Shown here one piece after another: positions 25,500 to 33,949 of a stretch of 64,000 nt of DNA (position 1 is its first letter; the number at the start of each line of letters is the position of its first letter). The stretch is from Streptomyces sp. A2-16 (lineage in GTDB: Bacteria > Actinomycetota > Actinomycetes > Streptomycetales > Streptomycetaceae). The DNA lies in assembly GCF_018128905.1 (NCBI RefSeq), contig NZ_CP063808.1, positions 7,192,001 through 7,256,000 on the forward strand. Direction: 5' to 3'. A model generated the notes under the pieces. The model had not been told where the DNA came from, did no database searches, and was given only the letters and a program-made list of their open reading frames with translations. The translations under genes were made by a program, and so were the position numbers.

Positions 25500-26300
25500 T
25501 CAGGCAGTGGCCGACGACGGCCAGGTGATCCAGGACTCCGGGATCCCGGTGTCGAGCCGGCGCACGTCCCGGGGCGCCAGCACACGGTGACCCAGCAGTT
25601 CACGGGCGACCAGACGCGCCACCGCGATGGCACCGGGCGGATTGAAGTGCGTGTTGTCCTGCTCGGTGTCGGTCCAGTTGAAGTACTTCTTGGTCTCCTC
25701 GACACCGAGCTTCTGCCACAGGGCGAGCGACAGTGCCTGGATGTCGAGCAGGGCGACCCCCTCCTCGGCGCCGAGCGCGCGCATCGCCGCCGGATAGTCG
25801 CCGTGGGTCGGCACGGCGTTGCCGGAGGCGTCGAACTTCCGCCGCTCGACCGAGGTGGCCAGCACGGGCCGGGCACCACGGGCGCGGGCGCCGTCGATGT
25901 AGAGGCGCAGATGGTCCTGGTACGTCGTCCAGGGCTCGGTGTAGCGGGCGGGGTCCGCGGTCTTCTCGTCGTTGTGCCCGAACTGGATCAGCAGGAAGTC
26001 GCCGGGCCGAATGACGCCGAGCAGGGCATCGAGCCGTCCCTCGTCGACGAAGGACTTCGAACTGCGCCCGTTCACCGCGTGATTGGCGACGGGGAGGTCC
26101 TTGTGGAGGAAGAAGGGAAGTGCCATGCCCCACCCGGTTTCCGGGGCGGCGTCGGCGTACTTCTGCGCGGCGGTGGAGTCACCGGCGATGTAGAGAGTGC
26201 GGGTCCTGCGCGGAGAGGCGTGCGCGGTGCCGGTCACGCCGGCCGCGAGGGGGACGGCGCCGAGCGCCGCCACGGTGACTTGTCTGCGAGTGAGTGACAT
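25500..26300 (-). CDS. Rhamnogalacturonan acetylesterase (SGNH hydrolase, CE12-type)
   Basis: A 266-residue secreted SGNH esterase that removes acetyl groups from rhamnogalacturonan I. The N-terminus MSLTRRQVTVAALGAVPLA is a Tat-like signal. Block I is AGDST (S42), block III IQFGHND, and the Asp-x-x-His dyad is DNTHFN near the C-terminus. Order and length match CE12. It sits between the PL1 gene and the solute-binding protein gene. Confidence 0.9.
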   Translation of the reverse strand: MSLTRRQVTVAALGAVPLAAGVTGTAHASPRRTRTLYIAGDSTAAQKYADAAPETGWGMALPFFLHKDLPVANHAVNGRSSKSFVDEGRLDALLGVIRPGDFLLIQFGHNDEKTADPARYTEPWTTYQDHLRLYIDGARARGARPVLATSVERRKFDASGNAVPTHGDYPAAMRALGAEEGVALLDIQALSLALWQKLGVEETKKYFNWTDTEQDNTHFNPPGAIAVARLVARELLGHRVLAPRDVRRLDTGIPESWITWPSSATA

Positions 26301-26325
26301 TTCAGGTGCACCTTTCCAACCACTA

Positions 26326-26344
26326 GGGGCGCGGGGACTGCGCG
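26326..26344 (+). repeat. Dispersed GC-rich repeat, copy A
   Basis: GGGGCGCGGGGACTGCGCG, one base shorter than the other four copies in the window, followed by GCCGGCCACCACGAACCCGC. It lies in the 93-bp gap between the acetylesterase and solute-binding protein genes. Confidence 0.7.
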
Positions 26345-26393
26345 GCCGGCCACCACGAACCCGCGGCCGGCCGCACAGCGATCCCCCGAACTC

Positions 26394-27737
26394 TCAGCCG
26401 TTCTGTTCCTTCCACTCGGCCTGAGCCTTGTTCAGCTGGTCGGCCATGGTGTCCAGGAAGTCCTTGGCGCTCATGTCCCCGAGCAGCACCTTCTGGAAGT
26501 TCGGCTCGTTGTCGGCCTTGGAGATCGTGTTCCAGTCGGGCAGGTAGTACGGCAGCTGCACAATCGACGTCGACCCGTCGGTCAACGCGGCCGCGGCGAG
26601 CTTCGTCGGCTCGGCCCCCTGAATCCACGCGTCCTTGGCGGCGTCGTTGTTGGACGGCACCTGCCCCGCCGACTTGTTGAACTTCGAGTTCTCCGCGTGC
26701 GAGGTGGCGAACTCGATGAACTTCCAGGCGGCGTCCTTGTTCTTCGAGCTCTTGAACACCCCGAGCCCGTCGACGGGGTTGGACACCTGGACCCGCTTGC
26801 CGGACGAGCCGACCGGCTGCGGAATACCCCGGAACTTGTCGGCCCCGAGCGCCTTCACATGGTCCTGGTACGAGCCCAGGTTGTGGTTCAGCATCCCGAT
26901 CGTGCCGGAGTCCCACTGGGCGACCATCTTGGTGAAGTCGTTGTTGAGGTCGGCCGCCGGAGTGTCCTTCTTGTACAGCGCCGCGTACTTCTCCAGCGCC
27001 GCCACGTTCTTCGGGTCGTTGAGGGTGGTCTTGTCACCGTTCCAGAAGGAGGTGATCCCGCTCTGCCCGTACGCGGCGTCCAGGGCCTGGGCGATGGACC
27101 CGGCCCCGCCGCGGATGGTGTAGCCGAACTCGTTCTTCTTGGCGTCGGTGAGCTTGGCCGCGGCGTCGTAGAACTTGTCCCAGGTCGTCGGCTCGTCGAG
27201 GCCGGCCTTCTTGAACAGGTCGGTCCGGTAGTACAGCACACCGTTGTTGGCGGAGGTGGGGATCGAGTACAGGGTCCCGTCGCCGCCGCCCGCCGCCTTC
27301 AGCGAGGCCACCATGTTCTCGTTGAGCTTGCCGTTCAGGGAGGAGCCCGCGAGCCGGTCGTCCAGGGGCTCGAGGGCGTTCTGGGCGGAGAACCCGGCGA
27401 GCATGGCCGCGCCGACACCACCGACGTCCGGCAGGCCGCCGCCCTGGATGGCGGTGTCGACCTTGGACTGGTACTCGGTGGAGGCGATACCGACGTACTC
27501 GACCTTGATGTCGGGGTTCGCCTTCTGGAAGTCGGCGATGACCTCCTTCCAGACGTCGGTGCGCACACCGCCGTTGTTGTCCCAGAAGACGATCTTGCCC
27601 TTGCCGCTGCCCTCCTCGCCCTTGTCACCGCCGGCTCCGCTGCCGTCGTCACCGCAGGCGGTGGCGGTCAGCGCCAGGACGGACCCGAGGGCGACGGCTG
27701 CGGCAGCGCGCCTGCTTCTGCGGATGCTGATCTTCAT
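26394..27737 (-). CDS. ABC sugar transporter solute-binding lipoprotein (pectin locus)
   Basis: A 447-residue lipoprotein of the SBP_bac_1 family. The lipobox is LTATAC with Cys at about residue 26, then an acidic Gly/Ser linker. The mature part reads KIVFWDNNGGVRTDVWKEVI, then TTWDKFYDAAAKLTDAKKNEFG and GVFKSSKNKDAAWKFIEFA, as in binders of oligosaccharides. Its partner permeases are at 33946-35774, upstream in the same leftward transcription unit. Likely ligand: oligogalacturonides or other pectin fragments (inference from context). Confidence 0.88.
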   Translation of the reverse strand: MKISIRRSRRAAAAVALGSVLALTATACGDDGSGAGGDKGEEGSGKGKIVFWDNNGGVRTDVWKEVIADFQKANPDIKVEYVGIASTEYQSKVDTAIQGGGLPDVGGVGAAMLAGFSAQNALEPLDDRLAGSSLNGKLNENMVASLKAAGGGDGTLYSIPTSANNGVLYYRTDLFKKAGLDEPTTWDKFYDAAAKLTDAKKNEFGYTIRGGAGSIAQALDAAYGQSGITSFWNGDKTTLNDPKNVAALEKYAALYKKDTPAADLNNDFTKMVAQWDSGTIGMLNHNLGSYQDHVKALGADKFRGIPQPVGSSGKRVQVSNPVDGLGVFKSSKNKDAAWKFIEFATSHAENSKFNKSAGQVPSNNDAAKDAWIQGAEPTKLAAAALTDGSTSIVQLPYYLPDWNTISKADNEPNFQKVLLGDMSAKDFLDTMADQLNKAQAEWKEQNG

Positions 27738-27793
27738 TGGTCGGCTCTCTTCTTCTTCTGGTTCCAGCGGAGAAATGAAGGTGTGGGGGGAGG

Positions 27794-29839
27794 TCAGCGG
27801 TGGGTGTGGGGGGCCCAGCCGTCGGTGCCCTTGAGGTAGTTCGTGACGGTGTACGTCCGCGCGTCGGCGGCGGCGAGCTGCGGCCGGTCGGCGCTCGGGG
27901 TCGCGCCGGGACCGACGTTGCGGTACTCGGCGAACCGCGCGTCCTTCCACGAGAAGCCGCTCATGTCGGTCCATGGAGCGGACTTCACGGCGGCCGGCAG
28001 CTCGGTGTCACGAATCAGCACCTGGGCCACGGCGGCGGGTTCACCGCCGGGGTGCCAGGGCCGTCCCAGATGGAAGGTCCCGGCGGGCGCGTCGCTCACG
28101 ATCCTCGACCGGGTGATCAGGAACCCGTACGGATTGCCCGTCCAGGTCGAAGCGGCCGTGATGTAGCCGTTGTTGGAGTCCGAGCCCCGGCTCAGCGCCC
28201 GGATCACCGACCGCTCGATCACCGTCGTCGCCCGGCCGTAGACGAAGTCGACATCGCCCTCGATGTACGAGTCGCGGAGGTAGACCCGACTGATCACGTC
28301 CAGCTTGGGGCTGTCGGTCATCAGGGTGTCCTGGTTGCCCAGGAAGGCGGTGTCCTCGAAGACGATCCGGTCGCCGGTCGTCTTCATCGCGAGGGCCTGC
28401 TCGCCCTTCAGCTCGACCGCTGCCTCGTCGAAGTCGTTGCTGAAGGTGAGGTGGCGGGCGGTGACGTCGTTCGCGGCGATCCGGACCGTCGCGCTGCCCG
28501 TCGAACCGCCGTACTCGGCGGGGGTGTCGTGGACGATGACGGTGTCGGACCGGTCCTGTCCAGTCCCCTGGAGCACGATGTTCGGCTTGGTCGCCGGGAT
28601 GTACACCTTGGCGCGGTAGGTGCCGGGCGCGACGGCGATCGTCACCGGTTCGGCGTTCCGGTCGGGCACGGCGTCCACGGCCGCCTGCACGGTCGGGTGG
28701 TCACCGGGGACGTGCAGGGTCACCCCGATCCGCTGCTGCGGCCCGGAGAAGCGGGACACCAGCGCGGGCACGGCGGCGGCCGGGTCCAGCCGGTAGTCGT
28801 AGAAGGAGCGCGGGTCGAACGCCGTGCCCCAGGCGTCGGTCCGTCCGGTCGTCCTCCGCAGGATCGAGCCGCGCTGCACCAACTCGGCGGTGGCGTCGGC
28901 CTGGTAGGGGTGCTGGACGCCGTCGTAGAAGCTGTTCTCGATGACCATGCGGGTCCTGCCGCGCGCCCAGTTCCCGTACGTCCACACCGGGTCGCCGTCG
29001 GCGACCTGGGACGACAGGTAGTTGTTGTAGAGGTGGGCGTAGGCGAGGTTGTCCGCGGAGGGGTTGCGCTGCTTGGTGCCGCGGAACCAGTTGTGGTCGA
29101 TTGTCATCTCGGTCAGGACGTTGGTGGTCCAGCCGATCCCCATCGCCTTGTTGTGGTGCGTGAACTGGTTGTAGGAGACGGTGATGTACCGGCTGTCCTT
29201 GCGGATGTCGAGCAGCCCGTCGCCCATGTGCGTGAAGCGGTTGTGATCGATCCAGACGTGGTCGACGGTGTCCATCTGGACGGCGTCGAAGTCGGTGGTC
29301 TTGCCGTCCCAGTCGCCCTCGACGTACGAGTCGCGGATGGTCAGGTTGCGGATGATCACGTTGTGCGTACCTGGGTTGAGGTGCAGCTCTCCGTGGACGA
29401 TCTCGCCGGTGTCACCCACGCCGATGAGCGTCTTGTCCGAGCCCACGACGATGTCCGAGCCGAAGGGCTGCACGGCTATCGCACCCGAGACCCGGATGAC
29501 GTACGGCTCCTCGGCCGCCGCGTACTTCGCCAGCGAGGCCTGGTCGGTGACGGTGACGACCTTGCCGCCGGCCCCTCCGGTGGTGCCACCGGCGAGGGAG
29601 GCGAAGCCGTGGGCGCGGTCGCTCCAGCGGTCGCCGTCGGCACGGTCGCTCCGGCTGTCGCCATGGGCACGGTCGCTCCGGCTGTCGGTCGCGCGGTCGA
29701 CCGGAGTCCTTTCGACAGCGGCGGCCCTGGACTGCCCGATCGCCCCGAGGCTCAGCGCGGCCACCAGGCCGAGCACAGCGGCCAGGACCTTGCCGTATCC
29801 CGGTCTCTGCAAGCGCTTGCTACGAAGGTGCTGCGTCAT
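27794..29839 (-). CDS. Secreted bifunctional pectate lyase (PL1) - pectinesterase (CE8) fusion
   Basis: A 681-residue chain. Signal peptide 1-41. Residues 52-78 are three 9-residue repeats (DSRSDRAHG type). Residues about 80-365 are a PL1 beta-helix: HGFASLAGGTTGGAGG, DKTLIGVG, IIRNLTIRD, DHVWIDHNRFTHMGDG, KAMGIGWT and DHNWFRGTKQRNP with the conserved Arg. Residues about 374-680 are CE8: APGTYRA, QALAM (481-485), NQDTL (503-506), DVDFVYGRA (529-537), LGRPW (591-595). Each module has about full family length and its catalytic residues, so one protein should demethylate and cleave pectin. The ATG at 29839 has GGGAG 6 nt upstream; the TTG at 29851 is not needed. Confidence 0.9.
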   Translation of the reverse strand: MTQHLRSKRLQRPGYGKVLAAVLGLVAALSLGAIGQSRAAAVERTPVDRATDSRSDRAHGDSRSDRADGDRWSDRAHGFASLAGGTTGGAGGKVVTVTDQASLAKYAAAEEPYVIRVSGAIAVQPFGSDIVVGSDKTLIGVGDTGEIVHGELHLNPGTHNVIIRNLTIRDSYVEGDWDGKTTDFDAVQMDTVDHVWIDHNRFTHMGDGLLDIRKDSRYITVSYNQFTHHNKAMGIGWTTNVLTEMTIDHNWFRGTKQRNPSADNLAYAHLYNNYLSSQVADGDPVWTYGNWARGRTRMVIENSFYDGVQHPYQADATAELVQRGSILRRTTGRTDAWGTAFDPRSFYDYRLDPAAAVPALVSRFSGPQQRIGVTLHVPGDHPTVQAAVDAVPDRNAEPVTIAVAPGTYRAKVYIPATKPNIVLQGTGQDRSDTVIVHDTPAEYGGSTGSATVRIAANDVTARHLTFSNDFDEAAVELKGEQALAMKTTGDRIVFEDTAFLGNQDTLMTDSPKLDVISRVYLRDSYIEGDVDFVYGRATTVIERSVIRALSRGSDSNNGYITAASTWTGNPYGFLITRSRIVSDAPAGTFHLGRPWHPGGEPAAVAQVLIRDTELPAAVKSAPWTDMSGFSWKDARFAEYRNVGPGATPSADRPQLAAADARTYTVTNYLKGTDGWAPHTHR
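29604..29686 (-). repeat. Three 27-nt tandem repeats in the signal/PL1 linker
   Basis: These repeats encode three consecutive 9-residue units, DSRSDRAHG, DSRSDRADG and DRWSDRAHG (residues 52-78 of the PL1-CE8 fusion). Such a repeat in a charged linker can change in copy number between strains. Confidence 0.75.
29809..29820. promoter_or_regulatory. GCAAGCGCTTGC palindrome at the start of the fusion gene
   Basis: A perfect 12-bp palindrome with the AAGCGCTT core typical of LacI-family operators. It lies inside the first codons (about 7-10) of the PL1-CE8 gene. A similar site GGAAGCGCTTTC lies upstream of the operon (35827-35838). Because it also encodes protein, function is uncertain. Confidence 0.35.
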
Positions 29840-29872
29840 TGCGGCTCCCAACAGGCTTACGGGTTCGGTGCG

Positions 29873-31399
29873 TTACAGGTGGTCGATCCTGAACTGCGAG
29901 AAGGTTGCCGCCCCGGCGTGTCCGCCTCCGAGGGGGGCGAGGGCGAACAGTCCGAGCAGGGCTCCGACCCAGCGCCAGGGGGTGGCGGCGAAGACCGGGC
30001 CCGAGGGGCGGAGGCCCTCGCCGATGTCGTACCGGAAGCGGCACCGCGCCCCCGCGCCGATCTCGATCCGCAGCCGCGCACGCCCGTCGGGGGCCATGCG
30101 GGGACGGTCGGCGTCCCGCTCCTGCTCGGCGACGCCCTCGGCGAACCGGTGCACGAGCTGGACGCTCCCGTCGGCCCCGCGCTGGAGCCCGATCCAGCCG
30201 AAGGCGTCCCCGAGGACGGCGAGTCCGGCCCGTGCGCCCGGTTCCTCACTGTGCAGGCGCAGTTGCACCTCGACGGCCGAGGGCGTGCCGGGCAGCCGCT
30301 GGGTGAGGATGTTCGGCAGTCTGCGCAGGTCGTGCGCGTCGGCGGAGCGGACGCAGGTCAGCCGCAGTCCGTCGCCCGAGTGGTGTGTGGCCCAGCCGGG
30401 CTGCGGGTTGGCGGTCCACTGCCACTGGCGGCCGAAGCGTCCGCCGGGGAAGTCGTCGCCGGTGGCGGGCGCCGCGTCCGGCTGCGGCGGAAGGTCGGGC
30501 CTTGCGTGTACGGCGACGGGGGCGCCCTCGTCGCCGAGCACCGGCCAGCCGTCCTCGCCCCAGCGCATCGGCTGGAGGTGGACGACCCTGCCGTAGGCGC
30601 CCTTCTGCTGGAAGTGCAGGAACCAGTCCTGGCCGGACGGGGTGCGCACCCAGCCGCCCTGGTGCGGCCCGTTGACGTCGGTGTCCTTCTGCTCCAGGAC
30701 GACCTTCTCCTCATAGGGCCCGAAGAACCCGCGCGAGCGGAAGGCGCCCTGCCAGCCGGTCTCCACTCCCCCGGCCGGGGCGAGGATCCAGAACCAGCCG
30801 TCGTGCTTGTACAGCTTGGGGCCTTCGAGGGTGAACCAGCCCGGGATCCGGTCGCCGTCGACGATCAGCTTGCCCTCGTCGAGGAGTTCGAGGCCGTCGA
30901 CGTCCATCCGATGGCCGGTGAGACGGTTCTTGACGCCGGAGCGTGACCTGGCCCAGGCGTGCACGAGGTAGGCCTCGCCGCTCTCCTCGTCCCACAGCGG
31001 GCAGGGGTCGATCAGGCCCTTGCCCGACTTGAGGAGGTGCGGGCGGGTCCAAGGTCCCCTGACACCGGGGGCGTTGATCTGGAAGATTCCCTGGTCGGGG
31101 TCGCCCCAGAAGATCCAGAACCGTTCGTCGTGGTAGCGCAGCGAAGGCGCCCAGACCCCGCAGTCGTGCCGTGGCCTGGTGAACTCCCCCGCAGGTTCCA
31201 GGCGTTCGAGGGCGTGGCCGACCAGGGTCCAGTTGACGAGGTCGCGGGAGTGCAGCAGCGGCAGGCCCGGGACGCGGCCGAAGCTGGAGGCGGTGAGGTA
31301 GAAGTCGTCGCCCACGCGGACGACGTCGGGGTCGGACCAGTCGGCGTTCAGGACCGGGTTCGTGTACGTCACCGGCGGCGCCGGGTTCGGGTGTGTCAC
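29873..31399 (-). CDS. Cytoplasmic GH43 glycosidase (GH43 plus C-terminal beta-sandwich)
   Basis: A 508-residue enzyme with no signal peptide, so it acts on imported oligosaccharides. Residues 1-300 are a GH43 propeller: TNPVLNADWSDPDVVRVGDDFYL holds the general-base Asp, then LHSRDLVNWTLVGHAL, GLIDPCPLWDEESGEAYLVHAW and the FTLEGPKLYK strand with the acid Glu. Residues about 315-508 form the GH43 C-terminal beta-sandwich (WQWTANPQPGWATH, RLPNILTQRLPG). Likely beta-xylosidase or arabinosidase. Its GTG start overlaps the stop of the PmoA-like gene (GTGA, 31396-31399). Confidence 0.88.
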   Translation of the reverse strand: MTHPNPAPPVTYTNPVLNADWSDPDVVRVGDDFYLTASSFGRVPGLPLLHSRDLVNWTLVGHALERLEPAGEFTRPRHDCGVWAPSLRYHDERFWIFWGDPDQGIFQINAPGVRGPWTRPHLLKSGKGLIDPCPLWDEESGEAYLVHAWARSRSGVKNRLTGHRMDVDGLELLDEGKLIVDGDRIPGWFTLEGPKLYKHDGWFWILAPAGGVETGWQGAFRSRGFFGPYEEKVVLEQKDTDVNGPHQGGWVRTPSGQDWFLHFQQKGAYGRVVHLQPMRWGEDGWPVLGDEGAPVAVHARPDLPPQPDAAPATGDDFPGGRFGRQWQWTANPQPGWATHHSGDGLRLTCVRSADAHDLRRLPNILTQRLPGTPSAVEVQLRLHSEEPGARAGLAVLGDAFGWIGLQRGADGSVQLVHRFAEGVAEQERDADRPRMAPDGRARLRIEIGAGARCRFRYDIGEGLRPSGPVFAATPWRWVGALLGLFALAPLGGGHAGAATFSQFRIDHL

Positions 31400-32241
31400 T
31401 GGCTGACCGCCTTGCGTACCAGGGCCGCCGCTTCCGGCCCGGGCAGGCGCCCGTCGGCCACGACGGTGACGATCCGCCGTACGACGGTCTCGCCGGGCGG
31501 GATCGGCAGCCGCTCCTCGGACGCCAGCGACGAGCCCACGCCCGGGTACTCGCCGGCCCGCACGAACCAGGGGTCCTTGCGGGTCCGGTCGGTGGCCCCG
31601 GCGAAGACGAGTGTCCAGGTGGCGCCGGTCAGGGCGACCCAGTCGGCGCGGGTGCCGTGGATCGCCGACTCGCCCTCGCGGTCGACGGTGAACACCTCGG
31701 GTGCCGCGGCCTCCTTCCGGGCCCGCCAGAAGAAGCCGCCGTAAGCCGCGCCCGGGCGGCCGTTGGTGGCCGGGCTGCCGATGGACAGGGGGCCCTGGGT
31801 GACGTTGGTGAAGGAGAAGGTGAAGTCCAACGCCCAGGCGGTGGCGGTCAGTTCGGCGGCCGCTACGGTACGCCGCTCGCGCAGCAGCTCGGTTCCCGAG
31901 GCGACCCAGCGCAGCTCCTCCACGAAGCCGTCGGGGTCGAGGAGCTGGAAGGAGTTGTGGCGCTGGGCGCCGTGGTTGTCGAGCTCGGTCGGGCCCTGGT
32001 CGCGGACGTAGGTGCGCCCGCCCCAGAAGTTGTGCCCCTCGACGTCGGGAACGGCGACACCGACGCCGAGGTGGTGGAGGTGGTCGGCGGGGCCGAGTTC
32101 GGTGACCGCCGTGCCGGCCAGGGTGGTGACGGGGTGCAGATAGGGGCGCGGGGAGAGCCGGGCGGGCAGCTCGGGCCGGGTGACGTAGCGGCCGACCGGG
32201 CGGCCCGCGACACGCAGGACCGGGGAATCGGGGGTCGTCAT
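31396..32241 (-). CDS. PmoA-like (DUF6807) family protein
   Basis: A 281-residue protein of the PmoA-like family, common next to Gfo/Idh/MocA oxidoreductases in sugar-degradation operons. Typical segments are RPYLHPVTTLAGTAVTE, DHLHHLGVGVAVPDVEGHNFWGGRTY and AYGGFFWRARKE. The conserved His residues around DHLHHLG may bind metal or sugar. Biochemical role is unknown. It overlaps both neighbours by 4 bp (ATGA at 32238-32241 and GTGA at 31396-31399). Confidence 0.78.
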   Translation of the reverse strand: MTTPDSPVLRVAGRPVGRYVTRPELPARLSPRPYLHPVTTLAGTAVTELGPADHLHHLGVGVAVPDVEGHNFWGGRTYVRDQGPTELDNHGAQRHNSFQLLDPDGFVEELRWVASGTELLRERRTVAAAELTATAWALDFTFSFTNVTQGPLSIGSPATNGRPGAAYGGFFWRARKEAAAPEVFTVDREGESAIHGTRADWVALTGATWTLVFAGATDRTRKDPWFVRAGEYPGVGSSLASEERLPIPPGETVVRRIVTVVADGRLPGPEAAALVRKAVSQ

Positions 32242-33392
32242 GTGCTCACCTCGTTCGCGTCGTGTGGTCGGGCCCAGTCGGCGCCCAGCTCGGAGTAGAG
32301 GGCGAGGCTGTCGGCGGCGGCCGCGACGAGTCCGTCGATGCCGGGGACGACACGGCGGTCCTCGTCGGGGAGCAGGTGCCAGGCCGTGGCCGGGAGGGGG
32401 GTCGGGTCGGGGGCCAGCCGGATCGCCTCGACGACCTTCATGAAGGCGCCGGTCACCTCGGGGACGACCAGCAGCTCGTCGCCGTCGGTGACGTGGTCGA
32501 CCAGGTTCTCCAGCAGGTCGGTGCGGCCGTACTCGTACTCCTCGGGGCCGTGCCCGGCCCGCTGGAGCAGCACGCGGTCCTGCTTGTACCAGTAGGTGAT
32601 CCGGCCGCGGCTGCCGTGCACGACCACGTACGGCTCGTCGGGGTCCTCGGCGCACAGGGTCGCGGCGACGGTGACCGGGAGGCCGTTCGCGGTGGTGACG
32701 CGGACGCAGGAGGTGTCGTCGGACTCGATGTCGTTGGCGCGCTGCAGCTCGGTCTCGATGCGGGTGACGTCCTCGGCGCGGGTCGTGCCGTTCAGGGCGA
32801 GCGCGGTGGCGACCGCGTGCGCGAGCGGGTTGGTCAGCACGCCGTCGATCACGTCGACGCCGTTCATCCGCCGCTTGCCCGCCCAGGGCGCACGCCGGTA
32901 GTACGTCTGTGCGCGCGCCCAGGCACCGGCTCCGCCGATCCCGGTCACCTCGCCGATCGCGCCCTCCTCGACCAGTTCGCGGATCGCGGGCACGGCGTGC
33001 GAGCCCAGCGACTGGAAGCCGATCTGGCAGGCGACACCGGCCGCGGCGACGCCGTCGGCCATGCGGCGGAACTCGGCGTAGGAGGGGGCGGGGGGCTTCT
33101 CCAGCAGGATGTGCACGCCCCGCCCGGCCGCCGCGAGCGCCAGGTCCGTGTGGGTCGGGATCGGGGTGCAGATCACCGCGATCGTCGCGCCCGTCGAGTC
33201 GAGGAGCGCGCCGAAGTCGGCGGACTGCGCCGGGGTGCCCAGTCCTTCGGGGAGCTCGTCCGCGGTCAGCGGGGTCAGTTCGCAGATCCCCGCCAGTCGT
33301 ACGATCCCCTTGTCCTGAAGCCGGCGGATGTTCTCCAGGTGCCAGCGGCCGTGGCCGCGCGCACCCGCCAGGACGATGTCTACGGTGCTCAT
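32238..33392 (-). CDS. Gfo/Idh/MocA-family NAD(P)-dependent oxidoreductase
   Basis: A 384-residue two-domain oxidoreductase. The Rossmann part has VLAGARGHGRWHLENI, CTPIPTHTDLALAA and the catalytic-lysine motif ILLEKPPAPS; the alpha/beta part starts near residue 125. Family members act on cyclic sugars or sugar acids; here the PmoA-like neighbour and pectin context suggest a step in uronate or pentose oxidation or epimerisation, which is inference. It is coupled by ATGA to genes on both sides. Confidence 0.88.
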   Translation of the reverse strand: MSTVDIVLAGARGHGRWHLENIRRLQDKGIVRLAGICELTPLTADELPEGLGTPAQSADFGALLDSTGATIAVICTPIPTHTDLALAAAGRGVHILLEKPPAPSYAEFRRMADGVAAAGVACQIGFQSLGSHAVPAIRELVEEGAIGEVTGIGGAGAWARAQTYYRRAPWAGKRRMNGVDVIDGVLTNPLAHAVATALALNGTTRAEDVTRIETELQRANDIESDDTSCVRVTTANGLPVTVAATLCAEDPDEPYVVVHGSRGRITYWYKQDRVLLQRAGHGPEEYEYGRTDLLENLVDHVTDGDELLVVPEVTGAFMKVVEAIRLAPDPTPLPATAWHLLPDEDRRVVPGIDGLVAAAADSLALYSELGADWARPHDANEVST

Positions 33393-33949
33393 GGGATCCT
33401 CCCTGCGCCCGCGCCGCGCGCCACCTGTCGGTCGGCCGTCTCGGCGCTGTCGATCTTTGTGTGCAGGGTAGGCGGCCGGCCGACGTCCGCCGTGAGATCG
33501 CGCCCACTGCCGGAGTTGTAGGCGTTGTGGACGGCGAGCAGGTCCACCGGACAGCCGTTGAAGAGGGTGCCGGTCTGGTGCAGCGCGGAGCCGTTCCAGC
33601 TCTTGACCAGGTCGGCGGCCTCGATGTGGCCGGGGGTGTGGAAGGCCTTGTTCTCGGCACCCACGCGCGAAGCCACGACCGACTGCCCCCGCACCCCCTC
33701 GCCCGGACCCGGGACCGGATCGGTCCGATCACCGGTGCCCGACCCGGAGGCGAGCCGTTCCCGTGGGGTCGCGGCCCGTCGCGCCGTCGTCTCGGTGCCG
33801 GTCCGGTCGGTCGGGTCGCCGGGCGTCCCGGACGTCCCCGCGTCGTTCCTCCGCAGGAGCACGCGGCCCATGGCCCGCCCCTCGGCCCGGACGAGGACAC
33901 CCACGAGGCCCAGCACCACGCCGGCCACCGCGATCCGACGGAGTCTCAT
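33389..33949 (-). pseudogene. Truncated pectate-lyase remnant: signal/anchor plus C-terminal region only
   Basis: A 186-residue frame. It starts with a hydrophobic signal-like segment (RRIAVAGVVLGLVGVLV), continues with a Thr/Arg-rich linker, and from about residue 90 matches the last 95 residues of the PL1 lyase at 24145-25464: paired stretches include EAADLVKSWNGSAL with SAAKVLKRWNVSPL, VDLLAVHNA with TDLIAVHNA, PTLHTKID with PTLRTKVD and RGAGAGR in both. The beta-helix with Ca2+-binding and catalytic residues is absent, about 270 residues. Yet the frame is open and ATGA-coupled to permease 2 upstream and Gfo/Idh downstream. An internal deletion is the likely origin; a retained small secreted protein is the alternative. 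Confidence 0.75.
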
